Assembly: GCA_965178125.1 (NCBI GenBank)
Contig: OZ237735.1
Location: 434,001 to 498,000, forward strand
Length of the DNA: 64,000 bases
Direction: 5' to 3'
Source of the DNA: Bilabrum cf. latius
Lineage: Eukaryota > Bigyra: Bicosoecida > Bigyra > Bicosoecida
The notes under the pieces are model-generated. The model worked only from the letters and a program-made list of their open reading frames with translations. It searched no databases and had not been told where the DNA came from. The translations under genes and the position numbers were made by a program. This document shows, one piece after another, positions 37,301 to 48,555 of the stretch. The stretch's first letter is position 1. Each line of letters starts with the position of its first letter.

Positions 37301-37838
37301 CAGGTTTCATGTTCACGTCAATCTGAACCATGCCTTTGAGGCACTCCTGGGCCTCGATGGACGAGGAGAACTGTCTTCGATGCTTGAAGTCTTTGTTGCA
37401 GAGCCAATCACGGAGTGGTAGAATGCTGTAGTCGCAGCACATGGCAATGGTGCGTCGACTGGCTCTCCTGCTGACCCTGCCCATCAATCCGAGGCTGGGG
37501 CTGTTGGGTTCAGCTCTGAGTCTGCTGCGCGCAAGGTTGCAATCGCTCGGCTCCGATTGAACAAAGCGCATCCAGCCAGTGTGCAGGCTCAAGAGCTCCA
37601 GATGAACAAACTCTTGCCGGATACAGTCAAATCTGCGATGTCGACGTTCATGCAAGCTGCCGGTGGCATGGACGCGGAGCCCAGCGGCGCAGGGCGTTCT
37701 GACTCTGAGAAGTCGAGCGAAAGCGGTGGAAATGCGGTATTAAGCAGTAGCTTTGACTTGGCCGCGGCAATTCTCTCCATGTCGACGGACTCAAGCATCT
37801 GCTCTCGACAGTGGCACGGCCTGTGTCTGCATGTTTGA
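22310..37838 (+). CDS. PRKDC: DNA-PKcs-like phosphatidylinositol-3-kinase-related kinase
   Basis: DNA-PKcs is recruited by Ku to DNA ends and drives non-homologous end joining. Join 22310..23082, 23195..37838: 5139 codons (5138 aa, against about 4130 in human). One 112-bp phase-2 intron lies near the 5' end. After it, 14.6 kb run in one frame with no TAA or TGA. I count about 57 in-frame TAG in the whole gene. The N-terminal and middle parts are HEAT-like helical repeats, followed by a FAT region. Kinase motifs are intact: AGEDIRLDDR (about residue 4750), GLGDRHLENF (about 4905) and PIDFGAAFG (about 4926). The segment LPVPELIPIR right after the DFG loop is specific to DNA-PKcs (LPVPELMPFR) rather than ATM, ATR or TOR. 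A short FATC-like end (SICSRQWHGLCLHV) is followed by TGA 37836-37838. Ser-rich, low-complexity inserts explain the extra length. Confidence 0.88.
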
Positions 37839-38036
37839 CCCGATCGCCTGCGACTGACTTTGATACATAAACGTTTTGAATGTATTTTTTAAAAATTGAT
37901 ATGGGTATTGACTGCTTTGTCGTAAATTTAAGAATTGAATTAGTCTATTGCGACCGAACCCAGATTAGGATCGGATCAAAGCAGATTCCCCACACTCCGA
38001 TGAACCGAGCACAAACCACCTCACATAGCTTGAATC

Positions 38037-40976
38037 ATGAATTCCGAAAGTCAGGGACAATACTCCATGGCACAAACTGGTATCGCAGATAACTCAAATG
38101 AGGATGTTGATTCTGCAACACCAAAAGCGTTTCTTGGGGTAGTGCTGCACCGCAGCGCCAAGGGTACTAGTACAGCGAAAGCCCGAGCAAGCCTAAGCAA
38201 AGCCACTGCATCCAAGTAGCTATCTACTGGAGAAGTTGTTAGGCTTGGTTTCTCGTTCTTCGATTCATCCAAGTCATCCATTCTGGTTGGGTCTGTGGTT
38301 GTCCGAGGAGATGAGCTCGACAGCGTTTTGCAACGCGAGATATCAGGAAAGCTGCTCGCGGGCAGAGAGCTGGCAGGGGTCGTGTGCATGAGAGATCAAG
38401 CTCACATTGTTAAATCTGCTTTGAGACCGAATTTATCGACATCAATTTCGTCTGCAGACAGCAGCGGTTCAGCGGCAAGTTCTGTCAGCGGGCCGCAGCG
38501 AGCAGTACTCGACACGGTCCCTGCTGCTAGGGGAAAGTCAGACGAGAACGCTGCCACTATTCTAGGCACACTCTTCGAAAATATAGTTGCATCCCTGGGA
38601 AGCAATCCAACGCGACAAGAGTATCGGATTGGAGTGGCGTCGGTGATGGACTTCTCAGATGCGGCACAGGTTGTATCGTGTGGGATGCTGATAGACTATC
38701 TCAAACGACTGAAGCTCATCGGGGCGGACGGTGCATCACCCAGTGCGTTTGACCAGACTTCGAAGCCGCAATGCTTAGTTCGGTCTCTGCAGCCGGCTCG
38801 CTTGAGCGAATATGTGTTCACTGACGACGCGACCCTGCACGCGTTACAGGTCTTCTCTAGGGACGACCACCCTGTTGTGTCTCGAGGCAAGCAGAGATCT
38901 AAAGAAGGCGTATCAATGTACTCAATTTTTGCAGACCGACTGGCCAGGGCAGACTCTAGAGGCAGACTTCGTGAGATGCTGAAGCAGCCATCCTGCAGTA
39001 TGGTCACGCTGGGCATTCGCCAAAGCGCAGTTCAGGAGCTCGTTGATGCCTGGTAGACATGCCCAGAAGCTGTCAACAGGCTCCAAAAGTGGATGGCGCC
39101 AACTTCACTCCTAACGACGACAGCCAGAAGCTTCCAGAAGTACGATCACTCCAAGCAACTCTGGTTGCGCCTCAAGTCTGCAGTGGCAGGCAGCCGCGCT
39201 GCACTGGAGGGCCTCCGGGCGGTGCTCTCTAACCTCGAGTCAACTCCTACGGATGAATCAGGTGCAACATCTGAACAGGAAACTTCGAGCACTGGTGAGT
39301 TCATCGGCGCTGTGATCACCGATGTTGAGGAGTGCGAGCAGACCATGGGGCTGGACAGGCAGCTGTCCGTATCCATCGATTGGGACCGCACCGCTGCAGC
39401 ATCTGACAGAGTTTACGTTGCTACTGGAGTCGACGATGAACTGGATCAACTAAGAGAAATTCAAGAAAGCCTGCCCGTTGAACTTGAAGCTGCGAACCGG
39501 AGGATCCGAGAGGAGGTTGGTGCTCGCCTCGGTGCCTTCGAGCTCGAATCGGTGCCGCAGCTCGGGTGCCTCATGTCTCTCCCAAGGACGTCGATCCCGA
39601 ACAACACTTCAGAGGGCTAGGAAGCTCTCCAAAGCTTCAAATTTATTCTGGAGCAGGAAGACATGGTCTACTTCCGACACGCTGAGACCGAGGCGATTGA
39701 CGCAAAGTACGGGGACCTGCACCAAAAGGTGCGGGACCGAGAGGACGCAGTTCTCAGGTCGCTCCACACAACCATTCAGGAAGCAGTCGAGGACATGATG
39801 TTCTTGGCAGCTATTTTGGCAGACCTAGACGTAATGCTTGCGTTTGCTTCGGTTGCAGTCGACTTCAACTTCGTACGACCGACGCTCACCAATGAGAGCC
39901 CGTCTTCAGTGATGGAGTAGTGCTGGCACCCGATTCTTGAATACATTCACGAAAGGTGAGAGTATTGAGATAGGCTGAAAGGAAGTGTAATAGACTGCTG
40001 CACTTCTTTATTGTACAAATGTTCCGTGCAAGATTGCATCTACTTGCCCCGCAGCGCAATCCCAAACGACGTGAGCATCGGCGGCGCAGAGCCAGCAGTG
40101 GCCCTAATCACTGGGCCAAACGCATCGGGAAAGAGCGTTTATCTCAAGTCTGTCGCATTATGCTAGTACTTGGCTCAGATTGGAAGTTTTGTCCCGGCAC
40201 GCCAAGCAACTATCGGCTTAGCATCCGGGATCATTGCGTGCATGAGCGCACCTGAGTCGTGAGTCTGCTGCGCGTCACCAAGAGAGTAACTGCCCTATTC
40301 GTATTGCAAGAAACGGCTCATACGCTTGGATTCAATCTCATACTGCAGAGTCACATCTGGACTGTCCTCATTTCAACACGAACTGGTTGACGCGGGACGT
40401 GCCCTCGCAATGTGCGACAACCGCACGATGATCGTGATGGACGAGTTTGGCCGCGGGACGCACTCCAAGGACGGAGCTGCGCTGCTTGCAGCCCTTGTCA
40501 GGCACTTGTCGGAATCATACCCAAGCGCAAGGGTTCTGGTTGCTACGCATTTTACCGAAGTATTGGACGAGAGGGTGCTCGGAATGGCGATCAAGCTGTC
40601 CGACCGGGCGCCAGGTGAGCACGACAAGAGCGGTGCGGCTGGAGCACAGACCGACGGGGGTTCCGACATGGTGTCTACGGAGGGCACAGCAAAGTAGCGG
40701 CTCTAGGAAGCAAGTGCAGCTGGCGAGGCAAGGATTGCCTGCTTTTGCATGCAGGTCCGCTTTCAAGATGCACCGCAGGAGAGCATCGGGAGCAAGCGTG
40801 CTCGTGACGACTCACGCAGCATGCAAGATGTCGAACCGCTCTTCCTCTTGGCACGAGGCATCTGTGACGGGTCATTCGGAATAGAATGCGCAAGCCGGGC
40901 GGGCGTTCCCTGGAGTGTCTGCCTTCGAGCCAAACAAGTGGTGGGGCAGCTGCATGCTGCAGATGGGTGCGAGTGA
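38037..40976 (+). CDS. MSH5: MSH5, meiotic MutS homolog
   Basis: MSH5 with MSH4 forms a clamp on recombination intermediates and promotes meiotic crossovers. Join 38037..39955, 40055..40258, 40349..40976 (916 aa); both introns (99 and 90 bp) are phase 2 with gtgag donors. MutS core and lever segments (ELDxxxGDLHxxVRD-like, then LDVMLAFASVA) lead to CWHPILEYI. Walker A is ITGPNASGKSVYLK (about residue 660), followed by QIGSFVPARQATIG, Walker B MDEFGRGT (about 739) and VATHF. The C-terminal helix is ARGICDGSFGIECAS. No N-terminal mismatch-recognition domain is evident, as expected for MSH5. A TAG at 40163-40165 lies between Walker A and SFVPA, in a core ATPase helix, so it must be sense. It ends at TGA 40974-40976. 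Confidence 0.88.
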
Positions 40977-41110
40977 TCGCTGCCAAGGTGATCGCGATTC
41001 GTAATTCATCCACCCGATCATTAAATGGTTTAGTCTCGGTCTTATGACAGTTTCATGTCCCAGGGTGTGTTTAAAGTCGAAATGATACAACAAAGAGTGT
41101 TTTAGTTCAA

Positions 41111-44100
41111 TTACAGCGGTGGGAGAGAACCACGCGCCGCGACCCGAGATCGACCCAAGCCGCTGCTTGCACGCGAGCGTCGCTGACCTGGCTTTGCACC
41201 TACCCCATCGTGCCTACCAACAATACCGCTTGCATACGTGGCACCATACCTCTACACTAGCGCTCCAGTCCCCCCTGCATCCCTTACTGAGCCAAGCTTG
41301 ATGCCTGTGCTGTTCCGCCCGGCCGATCTCTTGCTTGGTCTCGCACGCTGACCAAAGCCAGCCATACCCAGTGACGGTCCTGCGGTTGGACGCCCCTTTT
41401 TCATGGTAGCGCGACGATGCGATCGCGATTTGCTTGCACCGCCTGCTGCATTCTTACGCTTGCGAGGTCGAGCAGCCTTGCGCTTGCCTGCGCTAGCCTG
41501 CAGCGCGGCAGGGCTCATCGAGCCGGCGGGTTCCATGTAGAACGCGCTGCCGCTCGCAAGCTCAGTGCTCTGCAGTGCTTCGTTTCCCATCGGTGCGTAT
41601 GCAAACGTGGCTGCTGCCGCATTTGCATCGATATCACTGGTGGGAATACCAGCTTCGTGTCCGCTATTCCTGCGGCTGCGCTCCCCGTCATCGGCACCAA
41701 CGTCAACGTCTCGCTCGTCGCGCCGCTTTTGCGCATCCACGTACTTGAGCACCCTGAACTCCTTTTGCATCATGTCGTGCCACCTGCGCTCACCGCTATC
41801 GTACACGACGAGGTGCATGCTCCTCGGCGCGTCGAATGCAGCCACCGTGCCCTTGAGCAGCGTGCCGTACCTCGCGGCTCGGATGGCGACCCTGCAGCCC
41901 GCATCTCTTCGGTCAAATCGGAACCGGCCAGTTCCAGGCCCTTTCTTTGATTTCTTTGGCTTCTTTTTTGCCTTGGCTGCTTGTTTCTTAGATGGCTTGG
42001 CGCCACTTGGCTTCGCCCGGGTGTACGCAACGATGTCGATGTCGAGGGCCCCAACTCCGCCTGCGTGCAGCTGGCTCAGCCTCCAATCGGCTCTCTCCTC
42101 ATCGGGTGCTTCCCGCTTGCCCATCGCACGCCCATCCTTGTACAGGTCTCCCGATCGGATCTCGCTGGTTGCGCTTGCTCGGCGGGTCTTCTTCCTGCGA
42201 ATTTTCTTCTTTTTTCCTGCCCGCGCTGCGGCTGCCGGGGACCTCGACGAAGACGACTACGCCCCGGCTCGTCTTCTTGCAGATAAGAGTGCACTGCCCT
42301 CCCCGTCATCGGAGTCATCGCTCCCAAGCACGACCCCACCCAAGCCCAAGCGGGCGCTGTTACTCTCAGGCGACCATCCCCTGGATGGTGCGCCGCCATC
42401 GGCCGTCCAGCCGCCCGATCCTCCCGAGTCTGCAAGCAGTGCATCGATCGCCGCCGCGCTTCGCTGGTGGTGCTTGGCGCGGGGCAGCCGCTGCTGCGAT
42501 TGCTCCAATCGCGCTTCGCCGGGCCCAAATATTCTTGGACCATCGGTTCGGCCCGTCCCTATCGCGCTTCTATCTGTGAATGCAGCCGAGCCACGGCGGG
42601 CGGATACCAGCCCATCCTGGTTGAGTGGGTCTCCCACAGAGGAGGCTTGCCCGTTGGAGTTCGCCGAAGATGGAGGCACCGGTCCTAGCCGCCGCCCTGA
42701 CTTGGAAAATACAAACTGCTGCAAGTCTGCGGCATCAACCCTTGGCCCTTCGGCCAGCCCTACAGGAAGCGGCGGCACTGGCGAGCTAGGCCCGGTCTTG
42801 ACACCGGCGTGGAGCTTGTTCAGCATCTTCTGCAGGTTCTCCTTCTCTTTCTTGATGGAGCGAACGCCGCGCAGCAGCTCATTCTCCTGCTAGAGAATGC
42901 TCCTCCGCGCCTCATCTGCCAGCTCGGTCAGCTTGACCTGTGCCACGATGCCCTTGGACTCTGACCTGACGATGAGGGCACCCTCCGCATCGCGCGCCAC
43001 CTGCACGTCTTTGCCACGGAATGAGTTGGCCAGCCGAGTGATCCGTTGGCCGACTTCAGTCTGTTCCTCATCGCTGTCAATCAGGTTCGCCAACGCCACA
43101 TAATACTTCACCTTGTCGTTGTTTGGCTCGAAAGGGCGATACAGCTCGTCGCTGCCGTCGTCCTCCGAGTCGCTCCCCGATGAATCTCCGCTGTCCTCCT
43201 CGTCGCTGCTCCTGCTCAGGCTCCCCTCTTCTGCATCCGAGTCCTCGGAATAGTCATCCGAGTACTCATCAGAGTTGCCGTCGTCATCCGCCTGGTTGAT
43301 GCCCCCGCCGGGGGCAGCAGCCCTCGGTGGGACAGGGTGTGTGACACCGCTTCTTGCAGCTCCGGTCGCGCTCTCGTCACCGCCAGCAGAAGTCTATGAG
43401 TAGTCCTCGTCGTCATCGCTCCCAGAATAGCTGCTCTCGGACAGACCATCTGGAACTCCCAGGGCCCCGGATCCCGCCACAGAGAGAACCTCGGGCTTGC
43501 GACGAGCCCTACGCTCGCGCTCGACGTGGCGGGCAGGGCTGCCGGCGGCACTCACTGGTGACGGCAGCTGCACGCGGACCACGCCCGCGCGATCATGATG
43601 CGGACTCAGGGCTGGCAGGTGGGCGTGGCCGCTCCCAGTCGGACTGCTTCCCGGAGAAGACTTGACTGGCTTCCTACCCTTCCGTTTTCGTTTCGAGACC
43701 TTGCGGTGCGTTTTGGCGGGTCGTCGCGCTGCGATGCCGCTCTGCTTGCCTGCGCTCTTCGGTTGCTTCGCTTTCGTGGATGTAATGGGAGACACTGAGA
43801 GCCTGTTGTCGTGTCTCGGAGGCCTCGGCTGCCTGGCAGGGCTTCGGCTACGCACCGGCTGGCTCACTGCCCTCGGGCTTCGTCCCGGTGCCCGGCCTCT
43901 CTGACCTAGAAGCTGCCTGAGCCTGTCGTTCTCTGCTCTAAGCTCGATCACCAGCTGCGCCAGCTCTGCAGCCCGCCGTTCCGCCCTGTTCAGGCGCCTC
44001 ACTTTGGATCGAAGCCTGTCAAGTTCCTAGTTGGCCTGGGCCAGCAGCACCGCATCGTCGATGACCTCGTGAGGCCGCACATTCACCAGCACTTTCCTTG

Positions 44101-45400
44101 CCCTGTCTGCGAAGACCATGGTGCTGATGGAGTCTTCCTTGTTGGGAGCAGTGGGACTGATGGTCGCAATCACCGTGGTGCGCGCCGTGCCGCCCAACGA
44201 GTCCTGCAGCAGCCTCGTCAGCTTCGAGTCTCGATAAGGTATGTGCCTGCGCCCCGAATCCGTGAGTGCGCCAATGCAGTTGCCCAAAGCTGACAGGCTC
44301 TTGTTGATGTGGGTCAGCTCCTTGGCTCGCGCCTTGCCCAGCTCCAGCTTGACGTCCCATTTTTCGCTGCCGGCGAGGTCCACCAGCGAGAGTTTCGCGC
44401 GCCGGAGCACCTTCACCCCGCCATCCGTGCCCTGCTCGACCACGACGGCCAGCTGGAGAATGGCGTGTGACCGCGAGCTGGCGGCGTTCAGCTCGGTGGC
44501 ACGCACGGCTCGGTTGCGCGAGCCCCTGTGCAGCACGCGCATCACTCCCACGGTCGAGTCTACGACCACCTGAGAGAGCCCTTCCACGTACACCTCCGAG
44601 GACCTTCCCGCTCCTCTCTTCTCCCGAATGGCCAGCGGCTTGGCCCTCCTCGCGTCTGCCAGCAGGTCGAAGCACTTGTCATTGTACAGCTCGATGTAGG
44701 AGGCGGTGACGCTCGCTGAGAATGTGCTGTCCTGCTCCTGTCCGCTGCCGATGAGGTTGAAGATTCTCTGCACGGCCCTCGGCATGATGCCCCAGCCGGG
44801 CTCTGCCTTCGGATCCGTCGAGTCTCCGGCGCGGCGGGGGGTGGTCGCAACGGAGGGCGGGCTGCTTCCTGCCGCCGAACCGCTTGCGCCGCTCGCACTG
44901 GCCGCTGAGGGCAGTGATATTGATGCGGCCGCGGACGGGGCCGCGCCGCTTGCTTGAGATCCTTGGGCCGGTGACGGAGGCGGCGGATCAGCCGATCGTC
45001 CTACCTCGGCGGCTCGGCCGCGAAGAGGCGTCGACTGCGCTCGAAGCCTAGCGTCTACGGCCAACAGAGCATGTGCGCTCGTTTCTCCACTTGGAGTGGA
45101 TTCTAACCCTTCACCAAGCATGCTATGTGTTTTCCCGGAGCCCGTTTGCCCGTACGCGAACACTGTGGTGTTGATTCCTTGTAGCACGCCGTCGATGTGG
45201 GAGCGAACGACGCCAAACACATCATCCTACGTCGATTCTGGTCCAAACACTTCATCAAACTCGGCTTGGTGGTTCCCGACCCGAACCACAGCTGCATCGC
45301 GATCCGCCCGTGCTACAACGCTGTCGGGGTCCTGCGAGCGCTCAAACGGCAAAACGGGCCGGACTCGCACGCATACCTGGATTGCTTCGCCAGCTTCCAT
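41111..45400 (-). CDS. Kinesin-like motor protein with C-terminal Tudor-like domain
   Basis: ATG 45398-45400 to TAA 41111-41113, one frame of 1430 codons crossing about six TAG. The motor is at the N-terminus: IQVCVRVRP, FAYGQTGSGKTHS (P-loop, about 84-91), NAASSRSHAILQ (switch I), LVDLAGSEK (switch II) and YRDSKLTRLLQDSLGG. A TAG at 45227-45229 (residue 58) replaces the conserved Gln of FGPESTQ. Next come a coiled coil (RLRSKVRRLNRAERR...), basic and acidic low-complexity regions, and a second short coiled coil. At about residues 1155-1215 is a Tudor/chromo-barrel-like strand pattern (GCRVAIRAARYGTLLKGTV, then LVVYDSGERRWHDM). A Lys/Arg-rich tail ends it. Kinesin subfamily is not assigned. 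It is the only gene here ending in TAA. If the last TAG at 41252 were read as stop, only about 46 residues would be lost. Confidence 0.82.
45227..45229 (-). other. Diagnostic in-frame UAG in kinesin motor (aligns with Gln)
   Basis: Minus-strand TAG in the motif FGPEST-x-DDVF, where kinesins typically have Gln (ST.Q..V). The coding sequence before and after is the same motor domain in the same frame. Confidence 0.85.
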
Positions 45401-45525
45401 GGATCGCTTTGTTTTACTTTCGCCTAGCACTGCTTTAATGCCATCGAGCCGTTCGTAAACGAAATCGAACGAAACCGGAACTCAAAACAGTATACACCAT
45501 ACATCCCTCCACTCGAGGCTATCCA

Positions 45526-47130
45526 ATGATTTTCTCCCTCACTATAGCTATTTGTGTCATAGTATTTGCCCACTCGGCGGCGATATGGCCGAAGCCTCAG
45601 TCAATCAAGTGCAATGGAGAATTGACTGGGGTGTCTTGCATGAAACTGCAAACTGCGTTGCCACCAAGCTCTCAAGACTATCAGACACTAAGTGCGAGAT
45701 TCTCTGAGTATCAAGTACTTGTATTTGGGAACGGTGGGGGTTGCACTGCTCAAGATGGTAGGTGCTTGAACGTCAAGGTAGATGTGGCGCACTCACCTGT
45801 GGTTTTTCAGTTTGGGACGGACGAAAGCTTTGAACTGGGAGTAAATGCGAACGATCTCGATGTCTCCATTACTGCGTAGAATATATGGGGTTCCATGCGG
45901 GCTTTTGAGACTCTAAGTCAGCTTGCATCGAATTCTAGCGCGTGGAGCAACTAGACCTTCTCGGCTTGTATGATCCAGTCGTCGCCACGATTTTCTCACC
46001 GGGCGCTAATGGTGGACATCGCTAGGTATTTCTTCAACGCTAGTTTTATCCTGCATACGCTGGACGCAATGTCGTACAACAGCCTGTCCGTGCTTCACTT
46101 GCACGCAACAGATGCCCAATCGTTCCCGCTGGAGCTGCCCGGCCTCGGGTACATGGCGAGCTACGGCGCGTTTCCTCCCCACCAATTCGGGTGTCCCTAC
46201 GACAACTGCACGCTATCAGCAGCAGATATGAAGAGTATCGTCGACAGGGCGCGCGCGCTCGGCATCCGCGTGGTCCTGGAGCTGGACACCCCCGGCCACA
46301 CGCTGGCCTGGTCGGCCTCGCCCCAGCTGGCCGGCGTGTCTGTGCGGTCGTGCTACGTGCCCATCCTCTTTAATAAAGACTCGGTGCCCATGGATCCGAC
46401 CAACGCCACGACCAACGCCACCATCCGAGCGGTTTGGAAGGCCGCGATCGGGGGCGAGGACCCGCTGTTTCCCGACTAGTTCGCCTTCCTGGGGGGCGAT
46501 GAGGTGGACTTCGACTGCTGGAAGAACACACCACGCGTGGCCAAGTGGCTGCAGGAACAAGGCATCACTCCGGAGCAGGCCCAGGCCCAGCTGGTTGCAA
46601 CCGCCCAGTCCGCGGTCGCGTCCCAGGGCAGAATCCCCATGCAGTGGGAGGACGTGCTGCAGCCTGGCAGTGGCGCGGTCCTCGAGCCCAGCACGGTCAT
46701 CGCCGTGTGGCGCAACGCGACCAAGCTGCTACCGGTCTCCCGGGACAGCGGGTACCGCACGGTGCTGTCTGCCGGATGGTACCTGTCTGGGAACCTGATT
46801 ACGCCCAGCCAGTGGTTTGATTTCTACGGGCAGGATCCGTTCGATGGGAGCGGCTGGACCGAGGCGAGCAAGAAGCAAGTGCTCGGGGGTGAGGTGAGCA
46901 AGTGGGGCTGCAGCGGGCTGTGCCTGACGCCCACGACGGCTGACGATTTCGACTACTTTGTCTGGCCCACGGCCTCTGCAGTGGCCGAGGTGCTGTGGAG
47001 CGATCTGCCGCCGAATCGGAGCGCCAACGGCACGGAGGCTCGCGATGCGTACGGTCGGCTGGTCGCGCAGGCGGAGCGCATGCAGGCTAGAGGTATCGCT
47101 TCCAGGATGCCTGCTTCGCTCCAAGCATGA
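45526..47130 (+). CDS. HEXB: Lysosomal-type beta-hexosaminidase (GH20)
   Basis: GH20 enzymes remove terminal N-acetylhexosamine from glycans, usually in lysosomes. The single exon gives 534 residues, close to human HEXA/HEXB. The N-terminus MIFSLTIAICVIVFAHSAA is a clear signal peptide. Family segments follow in order: NIWGSMRAFETLSQL, SPRFSHRALMVDIARYF, HLHATDAQSFPLELP, LELDTPGHTLAW, then FLGGDEVDFDCW with the catalytic Asp-Glu pair at about 325-326. Several N-glycosylation sequons are visible. TAGs lie at 45877-45879, 45952-45954 and 46477-46479. The last interrupts FPD-x-FAFLGGDEV beside the active site, where HEXB has FPDQF. It ends at TGA 47128-47130. HEXA-type versus HEXB-type cannot be decided. 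Confidence 0.92.
46477..46479 (+). other. Diagnostic in-frame UAG next to GH20 active site (aligns with Gln)
   Basis: TAG in the context FPD-x-F four residues before the GGDEV catalytic motif; human HEXB has Gln at this position. Confidence 0.88.
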
Positions 47131-47638
47131 TGCATGCTTTGTAGTTACTTATTCGTGTCTGGCCAGGTGTTAGACTAGATCTATGCAGATCTTGGCTGCT
47201 GGCACAATAGATCGTGTTTCGTCGCCGCCATTCTCCTTGGAATTGCGAGCTTGTGTTGCACCGATGTTGAAAATTGACTGGTGGACAGCTTTTCGTCCAC
47301 AAGATTCATATCAGCACCGTGCACCTGGGGGAGCGCAAGCACCAGTGCAGCGTGTGCGGCAAGCGCTTCAGTCAAGCCAGCAGTCTCAAACTTGAACAGG
47401 CACTTGGACGCGATGCACTGAACCCTATCGACCCGCGAGGGCAGAATACCCCCTTCGATCTGATCGTTCGAACCTGATAGATTCTGTGAGACTGGCTTGA
47501 AAAGACCCGCCTTGCAGGGCTATGCGAGGACAGCTGATATGCGCGTTTGAATCCAGCTGCTTGGTGTGTATAGAGAGTGGCTGGACTTCGACCAGAATAC
47601 CTGCTCATGTGAAAGGCTAGTTCTGTGTATCTTCACGA
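47131..47638. other. Intergenic region between hexosaminidase and eIF3k, 508 bp
   Basis: Convergent spacer between the TGA of the hexosaminidase and the TGA of eIF3k. Apart from the zinc-finger-like remnant at 47274-47477 I see no coding or RNA feature. Confidence 0.5.
47274..47477 (+). pseudogene. C2H2 zinc-finger remnant
   Basis: A short open stretch encodes [20 protein letters not shown] followed by FSQASSLK. This is an excellent match to a C2H2 linker plus the first half of a finger. The frame then loses the expected His-His pair, continues with unrelated sequence and stops. No ATG or flanking finger is visible. It may be a decayed fragment of a zinc-finger gene or an unrecognised exon. 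Confidence 0.4.
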
Positions 47639-48433
47639 TCAAAGCACCGAGCTGGTTGCCGACATGGCGGCCAGCGCGTCCGACACCTTCACCCCGTCCT
47701 CTCTGCGCCTGGCTGAAGGACTGTTCCCCTCGTTCGCTGGAATCTTGATCGCACCGCTGCTGCCGTCCATCTCCCACCCAAACTGCTTGCAAGCAGCGGA
47801 AACGTCATCAACATTCATGGCAGCCTTGGCCTCATCAACGGGCAAGGTGGTGTACGTCCGTGACAGTGCGAAGGCGATATAGCTTCGCATTGCGTCCACG
47901 AACCCGTGCACATTCTCAATAAGCTTCTGGCTATCCTCGGCGCTGAGTGCTTTCCAGAATCGATCAAAACGAGCCGCCGTAAGGTGCCCCTCGAGCTCCA
48001 ACAGCAACTGCACGTTTGCCTGGCGCAGCATCTTGGGATTCAAGAGGTGAAGAACCAGAGGAAATTCTGGCACTGATGCCATTTGTCCAGTCGCTGCATC
48101 TGGCGCCATCGCCATGAGTGACTGTGACAATGGAACAAAACAAGGCTTGGGGGGAACCACGGTCGGTCTTCAATTGCTACTACATCTAAGCATTCGCTGT
48201 GGAAAGGGCCTCACCTTCAGCAAAATTTTCGTAACAGTAGCCCCTTTTGCCATTACTGGGTACATTTGGTACAACTTGATCAGGGCCCGGTTTATTCTCC
48301 TGTCGTAAGACCCAGTCGCAATCTAGTACTCTACGTGCTGTTCCATGATACCCGCATTCCCGTGTTGAAGCAATTTGGTGGCGTTCAATGCCTTTGCCGT
48401 AGCATCAATGTCACCGAAACTACCAGCAGCCAT
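47639..48433 (-). CDS. EIF3K: Translation initiation factor eIF3 subunit K
   Basis: eIF3k is a small PCI-type subunit of the eIF3 complex on the 40S ribosome. Join complement(47639..48121, 48215..48433), 233 residues (human 218). The 93-bp phase-0 intron starts gtgagg and ends gtcacag. Exon 1 (MAAGSFGDIDATAKALNATK...) carries EQHVEY-TAG-IATGSYD and then ALIKLYQMYP. The latter corresponds to human AVLKLYQFNP, and the TAG at 48323-48325 sits on the Gln of YVETQ. Exon 2 has RFDRFWKAL, HGFVDAMRSYIAFALSRTY and QFGWEMDGSSGAIKI, matching the winged-helix end of eIF3k. It ends at TGA 47639-47641. It diverges from RPA1 with 122 bp between the ATGs. Confidence 0.88.
48323..48325 (-). other. Diagnostic in-frame UAG in eIF3k (aligns with Gln)
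   Basis: Minus-strand TAG in VEY-x-IATGSYD; the animal protein has VETQAKENAYD, with Gln at this position. Confidence 0.8.
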
Positions 48434-48555
48434 TGTTGCTTGCTTCTATGAGGCCAGCATGGCTTGCCGGCGGGAATACCACATTCAGGTTTCATCACGC
48501 TACATTCACATTTCAAAAAAGTTGCACACCTCCTTCGTGGTCGCATTGTGCTGTC

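Noticed and set aside
40163-40165. UAG decoded as leucine, as in one reported rhizarian
   Set aside because: The MSH5 site aligns with a variable T/V/A position, so Leu would be tolerated there. The RPA1, Rpt6, kinesin, hexosaminidase and eIF3k sites align with Gln, and coiled-coil and polar contexts also favour Gln.
41565-42893. 442-residue plus-strand ORF opposite the kinesin gene
   Set aside because: It is a shadow of the minus-strand kinesin tail, which has a continuous frame with the motor and a Tudor-like domain.
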